Assembly: GCA_023429825.1 (NCBI GenBank)
Contig: JAEZDC010000027.1
Location: 1 to 28,273 of the forward strand
Direction: 5' to 3'
Length of the DNA stretch: 28,273 nt
From: Bacteroidota bacterium
GTDB taxonomy: Bacteria > Bacteroidota > Bacteroidia > Chitinophagales > Chitinophagaceae
The position numbers were made by a program, and so were the translations under genes. Positions within the stretch are counted from its first letter, which is position 1, and every line of letters begins with the position of its first letter. Shown here piece after piece: positions 8,326 through 15,371 of this stretch. The notes under the pieces were generated by a model. That model was not told where the DNA came from. It made no database searches and saw only the letters and a list, made by a program, of their open reading frames with translations.

Positions 8326-10110
8326 ATGAAAAATATCAGGAATTTTTGCATCATCGCTCATATTGATCACGGTAAGAGTACGTTGGCTGACAGGCTTTTG
8401 GAGCATACCAAAACCATCAGCGAAAGAGATATGATGAACCAGGTACTGGATGACATGGACCTTGAACGAGAAAAGGGGATTACCATCAAGAGCCATGCGA
8501 TCCAGATGAGCTATAAAATAAAAGGTGAGACCTATACACTCAACCTCATCGATACTCCCGGCCACGTTGACTTCAGCTATGAAGTGAGCCGTGCACTAGC
8601 CGCCTGTGAAGGTGCGTTGCTGTTAGTAGATGCTTCACAGGGCATACAGGCGCAAACAATTTCCAATTTATACCTCGCTTTAGATAATGACCTCGAGATC
8701 ATTCCTGTGATCAACAAGATCGACATGGAAGGCGCAATGATCCCCGAAGTGAAAGACCAGATCATTGATCTTATCGGTTGTAAAGAAGAAGAGATATTAC
8801 TCGCCAGCGGTAAAAGCGGGATTGGTATCGAAGAAATATTAGAAGCGATCGTTGACAGAATTCCTGCACCCAAAGGAGATCCTGATGCGCCACTACAGGC
8901 TTTGATATTCGATAGTGTATTCAATAGCTTCCGCGGTATCATTGCATACTATCGTGTGTTCAACGGTACGTTGCGCAAGAACGACAAAGTGAAATTTGTA
9001 AATGCCGGGAATGAATACGGCGCGGATGAAGTAGGTATCTTAAAGCTGGGCCTCGAGCCAAAGAACGAAGTGAGTGCAGGTAATGTAGGATACATCATCA
9101 CCGGTGTGAAGAATGCCAAAGAGATCAAAGTAGGTGATACCATCACGCTTTCCAGCCAGCCTACAGAAAGTATCAAAGGCTTCGAAGATGTAAAGCCGAT
9201 GGTATTCGCCGGGATCTTTCCTGTTGTTACGGAAGACTTCGAAGAGTTGAGAGATTGCATGGACAAGTTGCAATTGAATGATGCATCCCTCACTTACGAA
9301 ATAGAAACATCACAGGCTTTGGGCTTCGGTTTCCGTTGTGGCTTCTTAGGATTACTGCACATGGAGATCATCCAGGAAAGACTGGAAAGAGAGTTCAATC
9401 AAACCGTGATCACCACCGTTCCGAACGTAAGTTTTATCGCATACACAACCAAAGGCGAAAAGATCATCGTGCAGAATCCAACGCAGATGCCCGACCCGGT
9501 GAAGCTGGATAGAATTGAAGAACCTTTCATCAAAGCACAGATCATCACTTTGCCTGATTACATCGGTAACATTATGACGTTGTGCTTAGGTAAGAGAGGA
9601 ATCCTCGTTAACCAAAGCTATCTTACTACTACAAGAGTTGAGTTGATATTCGAGATGCCGTTAACGGAGATCGTATTTGACTTCTACGATAAACTAAAAT
9701 CTTCCACAAGAGGATACGCATCTTTCGATTACCACCCGATTGGCTGGAGAGACAGTGATATTGTGAAGATGGATATCCTGTTGAACGGTGATAAGGTGGA
9801 TGCCTTAAGTGCATTGATCCATAGAAGCCGCGGGCAAGACTTCGGTCGTAAGCTCACTGAGAAACTAAAAGAACTGGTGCCACGCCAGCAGTTCATGATC
9901 GCCATACAGGCTGCCATCGGTGCGAAAGTTATTGCACGAGAAACGCTCAGCGCTATGCGTAAAGACGTAACTGCAAAATGTTATGGTGGTGATATCAGCC
10001 GTAAGCGTAAACTCCTTGAAAAGCAGAAAGAAGGTAAGAAGCGTATGCGCCAGATTGGTAACGTTGAGATACCGCAGGAAGCATTCCTTGCAGTGTTAAA
10101 GCTGGATTAA
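8326..10110 (+). CDS. lepA: Elongation factor 4 (LepA), translational GTPase
   Basis: 594 residues, close to the usual ~600. The GTPase domain shows the P-loop AHIDHGKST (11-19), the switch II motif DTPGHVDF (76-83) and the G4 motif NKID (130-133). The rest follows the EF-G-like domain order (II, III, V), and the C-terminal domain specific to this family includes RKRKLLEKQKEGKKRMRQ. LepA binds the ribosome and acts in back-translocation or biogenesis of the 30S subunit; its exact role is debated in the literature. It appears to be a single-gene unit with its own -7 box and a 73-bp gap before the next gene. No anomaly is visible. Confidence 0.98.
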   Translation: MKNIRNFCIIAHIDHGKSTLADRLLEHTKTISERDMMNQVLDDMDLEREKGITIKSHAIQMSYKIKGETYTLNLIDTPGHVDFSYEVSRALAACEGALLLVDASQGIQAQTISNLYLALDNDLEIIPVINKIDMEGAMIPEVKDQIIDLIGCKEEEILLASGKSGIGIEEILEAIVDRIPAPKGDPDAPLQALIFDSVFNSFRGIIAYYRVFNGTLRKNDKVKFVNAGNEYGADEVGILKLGLEPKNEVSAGNVGYIITGVKNAKEIKVGDTITLSSQPTESIKGFEDVKPMVFAGIFPVVTEDFEELRDCMDKLQLNDASLTYEIETSQALGFGFRCGFLGLLHMEIIQERLEREFNQTVITTVPNVSFIAYTTKGEKIIVQNPTQMPDPVKLDRIEEPFIKAQIITLPDYIGNIMTLCLGKRGILVNQSYLTTTRVELIFEMPLTEIVFDFYDKLKSSTRGYASFDYHPIGWRDSDIVKMDILLNGDKVDALSALIHRSRGQDFGRKLTEKLKELVPRQQFMIAIQAAIGAKVIARETLSAMRKDVTAKCYGGDISRKRKLLEKQKEGKKRMRQIGNVEIPQEAFLAVLKLD

Positions 10111-10144
10111 TTTGTACCCGGCTATATACCTTTTATCATCTTTC

Positions 10145-10168
10145 GTTGCGTCGCACTCTTGTACGTTC
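10145..10168 (+). repeat. 24-nt intergenic element, copy A
   Basis: GTTGCGTC followed by GCACT and CTTGTACGTTC. A copy matching at 20 of 24 positions lies on the minus strand at 12986-13009. Copy A is in the 73-bp gap between lepA and the small thioredoxin and overlaps the likely -33 region of that gene. Confidence 0.6.
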
Positions 10169-10177
10169 ATAACTTTA
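10146..10177 (+). promoter_or_regulatory. Probable promoter of the small thioredoxin gene
   Basis: TTG at 10146-10148, a 21-nt spacer, then TAACTTTA at 10170-10177, matching TTG-N19-21-TAnnTTTG except for the last base. The ATG at 10184 is only 6 nt beyond, so the transcript would have little or no leader. Confidence 0.5.
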
Positions 10178-10183
10178 TTCAGC

Positions 10184-10681
10184 ATGAAACGAACAGTTGT
10201 ACTATTACTCAGCGTAATATCTTTTACTTCAGCTTTTGCGCAAACAAAAGCGACTACTCAATCTATTCCCAAACTGAAAATAGATGAGCTGGTAAAAATG
10301 ATCGACACCAGTACACAACCTTTGATCGTTAACTTCTGGGCTACATGGTGCAAGCCGTGCACACATGAGATTCCCTGGTTTGAAAAAACAGTAGCTGAAT
10401 ACAAAGACAAGAATGTAAAGCTCGTCTTAGTTAGTCTTGATTTTAAAGAAGATTATCCCGCCAAACTAAAGCAGTTTGTTACCAAACAGAATTACCAGTC
10501 GCAGGTAGTTTGGTTGAATGAGACCAACGCAGATGTCTTCTGCCCTAAGATCGATTCAAGCTGGGGCGGTTCTATTCCTGTCACTTTAATGGTAAATAAC
10601 AAAAAGAATTACCGCCAGTTTTTTGAATTCCAGATCAAGGAAGAAAGGCTTAAACAGGAAGTAGATAAATTGGTTGAATAA
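10184..10681 (+). CDS. Exported thioredoxin-like (TlpA-type) protein
   Basis: I prefer the ATG at 10184 (165 residues). It places a clean signal peptide (MKRTVVLLLSVISFTSAFAQ, 1-20) at the N terminus, whereas an upstream in-frame ATG at 10112 would overlap the promoter and the repeat element. The thioredoxin fold carries the redox pair C56 and C59 in NFWATWCKPC and the cis-proline P132 in SIPVTLM. An extra cysteine, C120, is in the ADVFCPKID segment. It would act as a thiol-disulfide oxidoreductase in the periplasm, perhaps reducing cytochrome c or envelope thiols; no partner gene is adjacent. Its stop is just 5 nt from the stop of the converging minus-strand gene. Confidence 0.88.
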   Translation: MKRTVVLLLSVISFTSAFAQTKATTQSIPKLKIDELVKMIDTSTQPLIVNFWATWCKPCTHEIPWFEKTVAEYKDKNVKLVLVSLDFKEDYPAKLKQFVTKQNYQSQVVWLNETNADVFCPKIDSSWGGSIPVTLMVNNKKNYRQFFEFQIKEERLKQEVDKLVE

Positions 10682-10686
10682 GCAAA

Positions 10687-10887
10687 TCAATTATCCCATT
10701 CCTCTTCATCCAGCTTCTTCAGTTTATTTACAAGGCGAATACAATAGATCAATGCGGTTAAGCTTCCCAGTGCGAATACAATTCCCAGGAAACTGCCCAG
10801 CCGGATGCCATCAGCAATAGCATATCCATTCAGGGAAATAATGAGAACGACAACGGTGCCCTGCAGGAGGTTTAGATAGTTCTTCAT
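10687..10887 (-). CDS. Small two-helix membrane protein, unknown function
   Basis: 66 residues from ATG at 10885-10887. Two hydrophobic segments (about 8-25, LQGTVVVLIISLNGYAIA, and about 32-50, SFLGIVFALGSLTALIYCI) are followed by a charged tail (KLKKLDEEEWDN), the layout of a small inner-membrane protein. I do not recognise a family. It follows the GNAT gene on the same strand after 83 nt, so it may be the last gene of that operon or have its own promoter. It is probably real: the composition is sensible, the frame is compatible with its neighbours, and nothing else overlaps it. There is no room for a terminator between its stop and that of the converging thioredoxin gene. Confidence 0.6.
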   Translation of the reverse strand: MKNYLNLLQGTVVVLIISLNGYAIADGIRLGSFLGIVFALGSLTALIYCIRLVNKLKKLDEEEWDN

Positions 10888-10970
10888 ATGCAGATTTTAG
10901 GTGAACAAGGTGATGATCCACTTTTGTGATGCCTGCATAAAAGATTTCCATAAAGATCAATAAAGAATTT

Positions 10971-11396
10971 TCAGAGCTCCCACGAACTGAGCGTAAACTT
11001 CCTTTCGCCATTCTTTACATCGCCCGGTTGCCATCCGGCTTTATTGTAGAAGATCTCAGCTCTTGTATTAATGCCGGTGGTCAGCCATAACTCACCGGAG
11101 GATAAGGAGTAAAACCATTTTAGCATGATATCATGCAGATTCTTCCCGATTCCTTTTCCTTCGTGCTCTGGGCTCACGAACAAAGCCCAGATGTTATTTC
11201 GCTCAGTATCGATGATGGCAAAGCCTGCCACTTCATTATTTACTTCGCACAACCATCCTTTACCATGCGTGGTAAGATATTTAATGTAGTCATCTTCGGT
11301 AACTAACAAAGGATCGTTCAGTACATTTTCCTTCACAGCCATCCGCACCACGTGCATCGCCTGTATATCCTCTACTGTAGCCTCTCTGAACTTCAT
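10971..11396 (-). CDS. GNAT family N-acetyltransferase
   Basis: 141 residues, a typical length for a single GNAT fold. The N-terminal beta-alpha start is MKFREATVEDIQAMHVVR. The central strand ALFVSPEHEG leads into the acetyl-CoA pyrophosphate loop GKGIGKNL (80-87), matching the Q/R-x-x-G-x-G/A motif in its G-K-G-I-G form. The C-terminal AEIFYNKAGWQ is the usual motif B segment. It would transfer an acetyl group from acetyl-CoA to an amine; the substrate is unknown. Its start overlaps the stop of the upstream DUF187 lipoprotein gene by ATGA (11393-11396), so translation is probably coupled. Confidence 0.9.
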   Translation of the reverse strand: MKFREATVEDIQAMHVVRMAVKENVLNDPLLVTEDDYIKYLTTHGKGWLCEVNNEVAGFAIIDTERNNIWALFVSPEHEGKGIGKNLHDIMLKWFYSLSSGELWLTTGINTRAEIFYNKAGWQPGDVKNGERKFTLSSWEL

Positions 11397-12907
11397 TGCT
11401 TAATGAATTTCATTGCTGTCTCGTTGCCGGTTCTGTCTACCGCAGTCACAGCAATTTGTTTTAATTGTCTTTCCTGTTTATTTACCGTTATAGCAGAGTT
11501 GATTTCAAAACTTTTGTCGTTCCTGTTCATCACCTGGTAATTCCACACATCTCCATATTGATAATAAACGACCCAGCGGAATACATCTTTATTATCGTCT
11601 GTTCTATTGATCACATACTTACCATCTTTCATCGTTGCAGCAGCCTCAACATTAGCAGGCGGAGAATCATCCAGCCAACTGCTTGCCGGTACCAGTGCAG
11701 GCTTCCTGTACACGCCATCTTTCATCATCTGCGACAGCTTAGGGTTTTTTACATCAGATGAAATACTCCAGTGTACCACGCCCTTACTCTGCGGTGTCAT
11801 TCCACGGCTGATCATAATCTGATTGAGTGTTTCGTTTACGGATGCGATCGCAGTATCTCTTCCAACGCTGATGCCGGGCCATAAATGTCTTTGCTTATGA
11901 TTCTCTGAAGCCCACCAACCCAACAATACCGGATAGCTCTGCCCGATGCGTGTGATAGGCCAGTACAGTTGCGGCGTAAAATAATCGATCCATCCTTCAT
12001 TCAGCCAAAGCCTCGCGTCTGCATATAATACATTGTGCTGGTCGAATCCTTCTATTGATTCAGGATAACCAGGGCGCCAGATTCCAAACGGGCTCAATCC
12101 AAACTTCACATACGCCTTTTCTTTCTTGATCCCTTCGTACACTCTTTTAATGAATTTATTTACACTTTCCCTTCGCCAGTCTCCCTTCTCCAATTTTCCC
12201 CCTCCGGACTTATACTCCGCGTAACTGGTAGAATCAGGAAAATCATCATTCTTGTTGTAAGAAGGGTAGGGATAAAAATAATCATCGAAATGAACGCCAT
12301 CTATATCATAACGCTTCACCAGGTCCATCACTACATTGTAAGATTGGTCCTGTGTGCCTTGCTTCGATGGGTCCATCCACCAGTAACCTTCTTTTAAGTA
12401 ATGAACCAGTTCTGGTTTTCTCTTTACGATAGAATGTTCTGTCACTTCTTTACCGCTTACATGGTGTGCCCTGTATGGGTTGAGCCACACATGCAATTCA
12501 ATTCCCCTGTCGTGTGCAGCTTCAGTCCAGAATTCCAAAGGATCATAATAAGGACTAGGTGCCTTGCCTTGCTGACCTGTAAGAAAGTAAGACCATGGCT
12601 CGAGATCACTTTTGTATAATGCATCACACTGCGGACGTACCTGTAAAATAGCAGCGTTGAAATTGTGCTCTTTCAGGTAATCTAACAAAGCGATCGCTTC
12701 CTGCTTTTGCTCATCGGTAGATAAGCCGGGTTTACTTGGCCAGTTGATGTTAGCAACCGTTGCGATCCATGCTGCACGGAATTCTCTTTCGGCTTTACGT
12801 ATAGCCGGGGCAGGATCATTCCCTGTAGTAGCTGTCAATTGATTGGTTTTGGATGTGGTGCAGCCTGCAACGAAAACAAATGCTATAGCAAGCAAAGAAG
12901 ATCTCAT
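11393..12907 (-). CDS. DUF187/GHL10 glycoside-hydrolase-like lipoprotein
   Basis: 504 residues. A lipoprotein signal ends in the lipobox VAGC (C16), so the protein is probably membrane-anchored. The body belongs to the GHL10 (DUF187, YngK-like) barrel family. It shows REFRAAWIATVANINWPS (41-58), the substrate-cleft strand AAILQVRPQCDALY (85-98), ELHVWLNPYRAH (137-148) and the family signature DGVHFDDYFYPYP (203-215), whose acidic residues are the likely catalytic ones. The last ~80 residues look like a fibronectin III-type module (FRWVVYYQYG to ITVNKQERQLKQIAVTAVDR). Family members are predicted, and in a few cases shown, to cleave glycans, including peptidoglycan-related ones; the substrate here is unknown. 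The downstream GNAT gene is translationally coupled. Confidence 0.88.
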   Translation of the reverse strand: MRSSLLAIAFVFVAGCTTSKTNQLTATTGNDPAPAIRKAEREFRAAWIATVANINWPSKPGLSTDEQKQEAIALLDYLKEHNFNAAILQVRPQCDALYKSDLEPWSYFLTGQQGKAPSPYYDPLEFWTEAAHDRGIELHVWLNPYRAHHVSGKEVTEHSIVKRKPELVHYLKEGYWWMDPSKQGTQDQSYNVVMDLVKRYDIDGVHFDDYFYPYPSYNKNDDFPDSTSYAEYKSGGGKLEKGDWRRESVNKFIKRVYEGIKKEKAYVKFGLSPFGIWRPGYPESIEGFDQHNVLYADARLWLNEGWIDYFTPQLYWPITRIGQSYPVLLGWWASENHKQRHLWPGISVGRDTAIASVNETLNQIMISRGMTPQSKGVVHWSISSDVKNPKLSQMMKDGVYRKPALVPASSWLDDSPPANVEAAATMKDGKYVINRTDDNKDVFRWVVYYQYGDVWNYQVMNRNDKSFEINSAITVNKQERQLKQIAVTAVDRTGNETAMKFIKQ

Positions 12908-12985
12908 AAGCGAAAAATTGAGGCGTAAATATATTGATTAATGAATATGCCGTTGATGATGAATGCCATTGCTGCCATGAAAACA

Positions 12986-13009
12986 GAACGTACAAGTGAG
13001 TGACACAAC
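12986..13009 (-). repeat. 24-nt intergenic element, copy B
   Basis: Read on the minus strand this is GTTGTGTC, ACTCA, then CTTGTACGTTC, matching copy A at 10145-10168 at 20 of 24 positions. It lies in the 199-bp gap between the diverging DUF187 lipoprotein and holA genes, 79 nt upstream of the lipoprotein ATG. Confidence 0.6.
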
Positions 13010-13094
13010 AGTCGATGCCACGAAGAACTTGTGCCGGCTCCCCAATAGTTTTCAACACAATCGTTTCTCAACTTCTCTCTAAGCCTGCTGCACT

Positions 13095-13102
13095 TATTTT
13101 TG
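13095..13102 (+). promoter_or_regulatory. -7 promoter box abutting the holA start
   Basis: TATTTTTG matches TAnnTTTG exactly and is followed by CCTC then the ATG at 13107. With a start site a few bases downstream of the box, the message would be leaderless or nearly so. No well-spaced TTG is seen upstream. Confidence 0.6.
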
Positions 13103-13106
13103 CCTC

Positions 13107-14105
13107 ATGAGTGCTGAAAAGATCATTGCTGATTGGAAGAAGGGAAACTTTAAGCCGGTGTACTGGCTGGAAGGAGAAGAACCGTATTACATTGACCAGG
13201 TAGTGAACTATGCAGAGCACGAGATCCTCAACGAAAGTGAAGCAGGTTTCAATCTTACCGTGTTTTATGGACGCGATGCCAACTGGGCAGATATTGTAAA
13301 TGCCTGCAGGCGATATCCCATGTTTGCAGAACGGCAGGTGGTGCTGTTAAAGGAAGCGCAGCACATGAAGGACATAGATAAGCTGGAAGGATATGTAGAG
13401 AACCCGTTAACGTCTACCGTTTTTGTAGTGAGTTATAAAGAGAAGAAAGTAGATGCACGAACGAAGTTTGCAAAAACACTGAAGTCGAAGGGAGAGGTGT
13501 TCACTACAAAGAAAATGTATGACAACCAGCTACCGCAATGGGCGAGTGAAATGGTGCAGCAGCATGGATTATCTATCAACCAGAAAGCGCTGGCATTATT
13601 AGTGGATCATATCGGTAATGATCTGAGTCGTATCCAGAATGAGATTGAAAAGCTGGCGGTGAACCTCGGCAGCAGGAAGAATATCACCGAAGATGACATT
13701 GAGCAATACATCGGCGTGAGCAAAGAGTTCAATGTATTTGAGCTGCAGGATGCTTTGGCGAAGAAGAACCTGCCCAAAGCCATCCGCATTATTCAATATT
13801 TTGGCTCTAACCCCAAAGCTGCGCCCATACAACTTATACTTCCTTCTCTGTACAGTTTTTTCAGCAAGGTATATATGATATTCGGTGCAGGCACCAATGA
13901 TGAGAAGGCGATCGCATCTGCCGTAGGGGTGAACCCTTATTTCGTGAAGGATTACCTGGCAGCAGCCCGTAACTATGGTGATAATGGTGTAGAACGCATT
14001 CTGTTATTACTGCATCAATACAACCTCAGGAGCATTGGTGTGCATGATGCCGGCACAGAAGATGCAGACCTGATGAAAGAATTGGTGGTGAAGATGATGG
14101 CCTGA
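13107..14105 (+). CDS. holA: DNA polymerase III delta subunit (clamp loader)
   Basis: 332 residues, normal for this family. The N-terminal AAA+-like domain opens with FKPVYWLEGEEPYYIDQVV, the characteristic delta start in place of a canonical Walker A lysine. It continues with VVLLKEAQHMKDIDKLEGYV at the Walker B-like position and STVFVVSYKEKKVDARTKFAK. The C-terminal part contains LLVDHIGNDLSRIQNEIEKL, the conserved lid segment, and the collar helices. Delta opens the sliding clamp during loading in chromosomal replication. Sequence conservation of holA is low, but the segment order is diagnostic. It is divergently transcribed from the lipoprotein gene and followed by a 99-bp gap with no clear terminator. 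Confidence 0.92.
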   Translation: MSAEKIIADWKKGNFKPVYWLEGEEPYYIDQVVNYAEHEILNESEAGFNLTVFYGRDANWADIVNACRRYPMFAERQVVLLKEAQHMKDIDKLEGYVENPLTSTVFVVSYKEKKVDARTKFAKTLKSKGEVFTTKKMYDNQLPQWASEMVQQHGLSINQKALALLVDHIGNDLSRIQNEIEKLAVNLGSRKNITEDDIEQYIGVSKEFNVFELQDALAKKNLPKAIRIIQYFGSNPKAAPIQLILPSLYSFFSKVYMIFGAGTNDEKAIASAVGVNPYFVKDYLAAARNYGDNGVERILLLLHQYNLRSIGVHDAGTEDADLMKELVVKMMA

Positions 14106-14155
14106 TGTAAGGTTGTGCTGCTACGCCCGTTTACGCCTCATTGTTAACGTATATT

Positions 14156-14163
14156 TACTTTTG
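14156..14163 (+). promoter_or_regulatory. -7 promoter box for the DUF4369-thioredoxin gene
   Basis: TACTTTTG matches TAnnTTTG exactly, 41 nt before the ATG at 14205. A possible -33 element (TTTA, 14130-14133) is 22 nt upstream and not ideal. Confidence 0.45.
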
Positions 14164-14204
14164 ATTAACGGTAACCAGATTATATTGCAACGTAACTAAG
14201 TATA

Positions 14205-15290
14205 ATGAAGAAGATATTCCTGAGCTTATTATTATGTCCTGCTGTATTGCTTGCACAAAAAAGCAATGATGCATTCCTGATAAAAGGAAACGTAACGGGG
14301 TTAAAAGACAGTACGCTGGTATTCCTGGTTAACGGGGTAACGGGAAACACCGTGGCGCAGACGTATTCTAAGAAAGGCGCTTTTCAATTATTTGGAAAAG
14401 TAGAAGGCGAGGATATATACGAGATAGGATTCATTGGTTATACCGACGTGTACGGCCTGTATCTTTCCGGTGATACTTTTAATGTGACCGGCGCCGTTGC
14501 AAAACTTAAGACACTCAACATCACGGGCTCTGCTGAGGCAAAAGACTTTGCCGTATACCAGCAGCGTTTTTATCCTATAAAAGAAAGGATCGCAAAAACG
14601 GTACAAGCCATTAATCAATCACAGCCAGGACCAAAGAGAGATTCACTTATCCAGGCATATCATAAAGTGAACGGGGAGATCCAAAAGCAGATCGACCTGT
14701 TCTTAACACAAAAGCCTTCTTCCCCGGTAACTGCTTTCATCCTGTATGCTACCATGAATCTTTCTAATGATGTGAATATACTGGAAGCACGATATAACAA
14801 ACTTACCGGCAAAGCCAAAGAATCTAAATACGCAAACGGGATAGTACAAACGATCGAAGTAAATAAAGTTGGCGCGATAGGTACTATGGCAGCTGATTTT
14901 ACACAGAACGATACCAGCAATGCACCGTTTAAATTGTCATCATTGAGAGGAAAATATGTACTGGTGGATTTCTGGGCAAGCTGGTGCAAGCCCTGCCGTT
15001 TAGAGAACCCCAACTTAGTGGCAGCATACCAGAAGTTCCGTGATAAAAACTTTACCGTACTGGGGGTATCGCTTGATATGGACAGGCAGAACTGGATCAA
15101 TGCGATCAAGGCCGATAACCTTACCTGGTATCATGTGAGTGACCTGGGTTATTGGAATAATGCAGTGGCGAAACAATATCGTATCGGCAGTATCCCTGCC
15201 AACATTCTCATAGATCCTTCAGGGAAGATCATTGGTAAAGACCTGAGAGGGGAGGAATTGCAGCAGGTATTGGAGAAACTGATCAAATAG
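14205..15290 (+). CDS. DUF4369-type N-terminal domain plus TlpA-like thioredoxin
   Basis: 361 residues. A signal peptide (MKKIFLSLLLCPAVLLAQ, 1-18) exports the protein. Residues about 22-120 (FLIKGNVTGLKDSTLVFLV onward) form the beta-rich DUF4369-type domain common ahead of thioredoxins in Bacteroidota, then a helical linker runs to about 225. The C-terminal thioredoxin domain has C261 and C264 in VDFWASWCKPC and cis-proline P331 in GSIPANIL. It would act as a periplasmic thiol-disulfide oxidoreductase. The N-terminal domain has no established function. It shares the CKPC active site with the shorter exported thioredoxin at 10184, but the two are not close duplicates and have different architectures. 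Confidence 0.9.
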   Translation: MKKIFLSLLLCPAVLLAQKSNDAFLIKGNVTGLKDSTLVFLVNGVTGNTVAQTYSKKGAFQLFGKVEGEDIYEIGFIGYTDVYGLYLSGDTFNVTGAVAKLKTLNITGSAEAKDFAVYQQRFYPIKERIAKTVQAINQSQPGPKRDSLIQAYHKVNGEIQKQIDLFLTQKPSSPVTAFILYATMNLSNDVNILEARYNKLTGKAKESKYANGIVQTIEVNKVGAIGTMAADFTQNDTSNAPFKLSSLRGKYVLVDFWASWCKPCRLENPNLVAAYQKFRDKNFTVLGVSLDMDRQNWINAIKADNLTWYHVSDLGYWNNAVAKQYRIGSIPANILIDPSGKIIGKDLRGEELQQVLEKLIK

Positions 15291-15303
15291 GTACGACTTC
15301 TTA

Positions 15304-15331
15304 AGATGCTGGATACTGGATGCTGGATACG
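15304..15331. repeat. Short heptamer-like intergenic repeat (GGATRCT)
   Basis: Four consecutive units, AGATGCT, GGATACT, GGATGCT and GGATACG, in the 81-bp gap between converging genes. The repeat decays downstream into related CTGAATACT and CTAACTGCTG words up to about 15360. It is too short and AT-poor to be a conventional terminator. Confidence 0.7.
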
Positions 15332-15371
15332 AGTAGCTGACCGCTGAATACTAACTGCTGCCGGCTACATC

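Noticed and set aside
10112..10183. N-terminal extension of the small thioredoxin to an upstream ATG
   Set aside because: It would cover the promoter and repeat element and bury the signal peptide 24 residues inside the protein.
12816..13058. 80-residue minus-strand frame spanning the lipoprotein start and intergenic region
   Set aside because: It overlaps the signal peptide of the lipoprotein gene in another frame and includes the 24-nt repeat; the composition is not protein-like.
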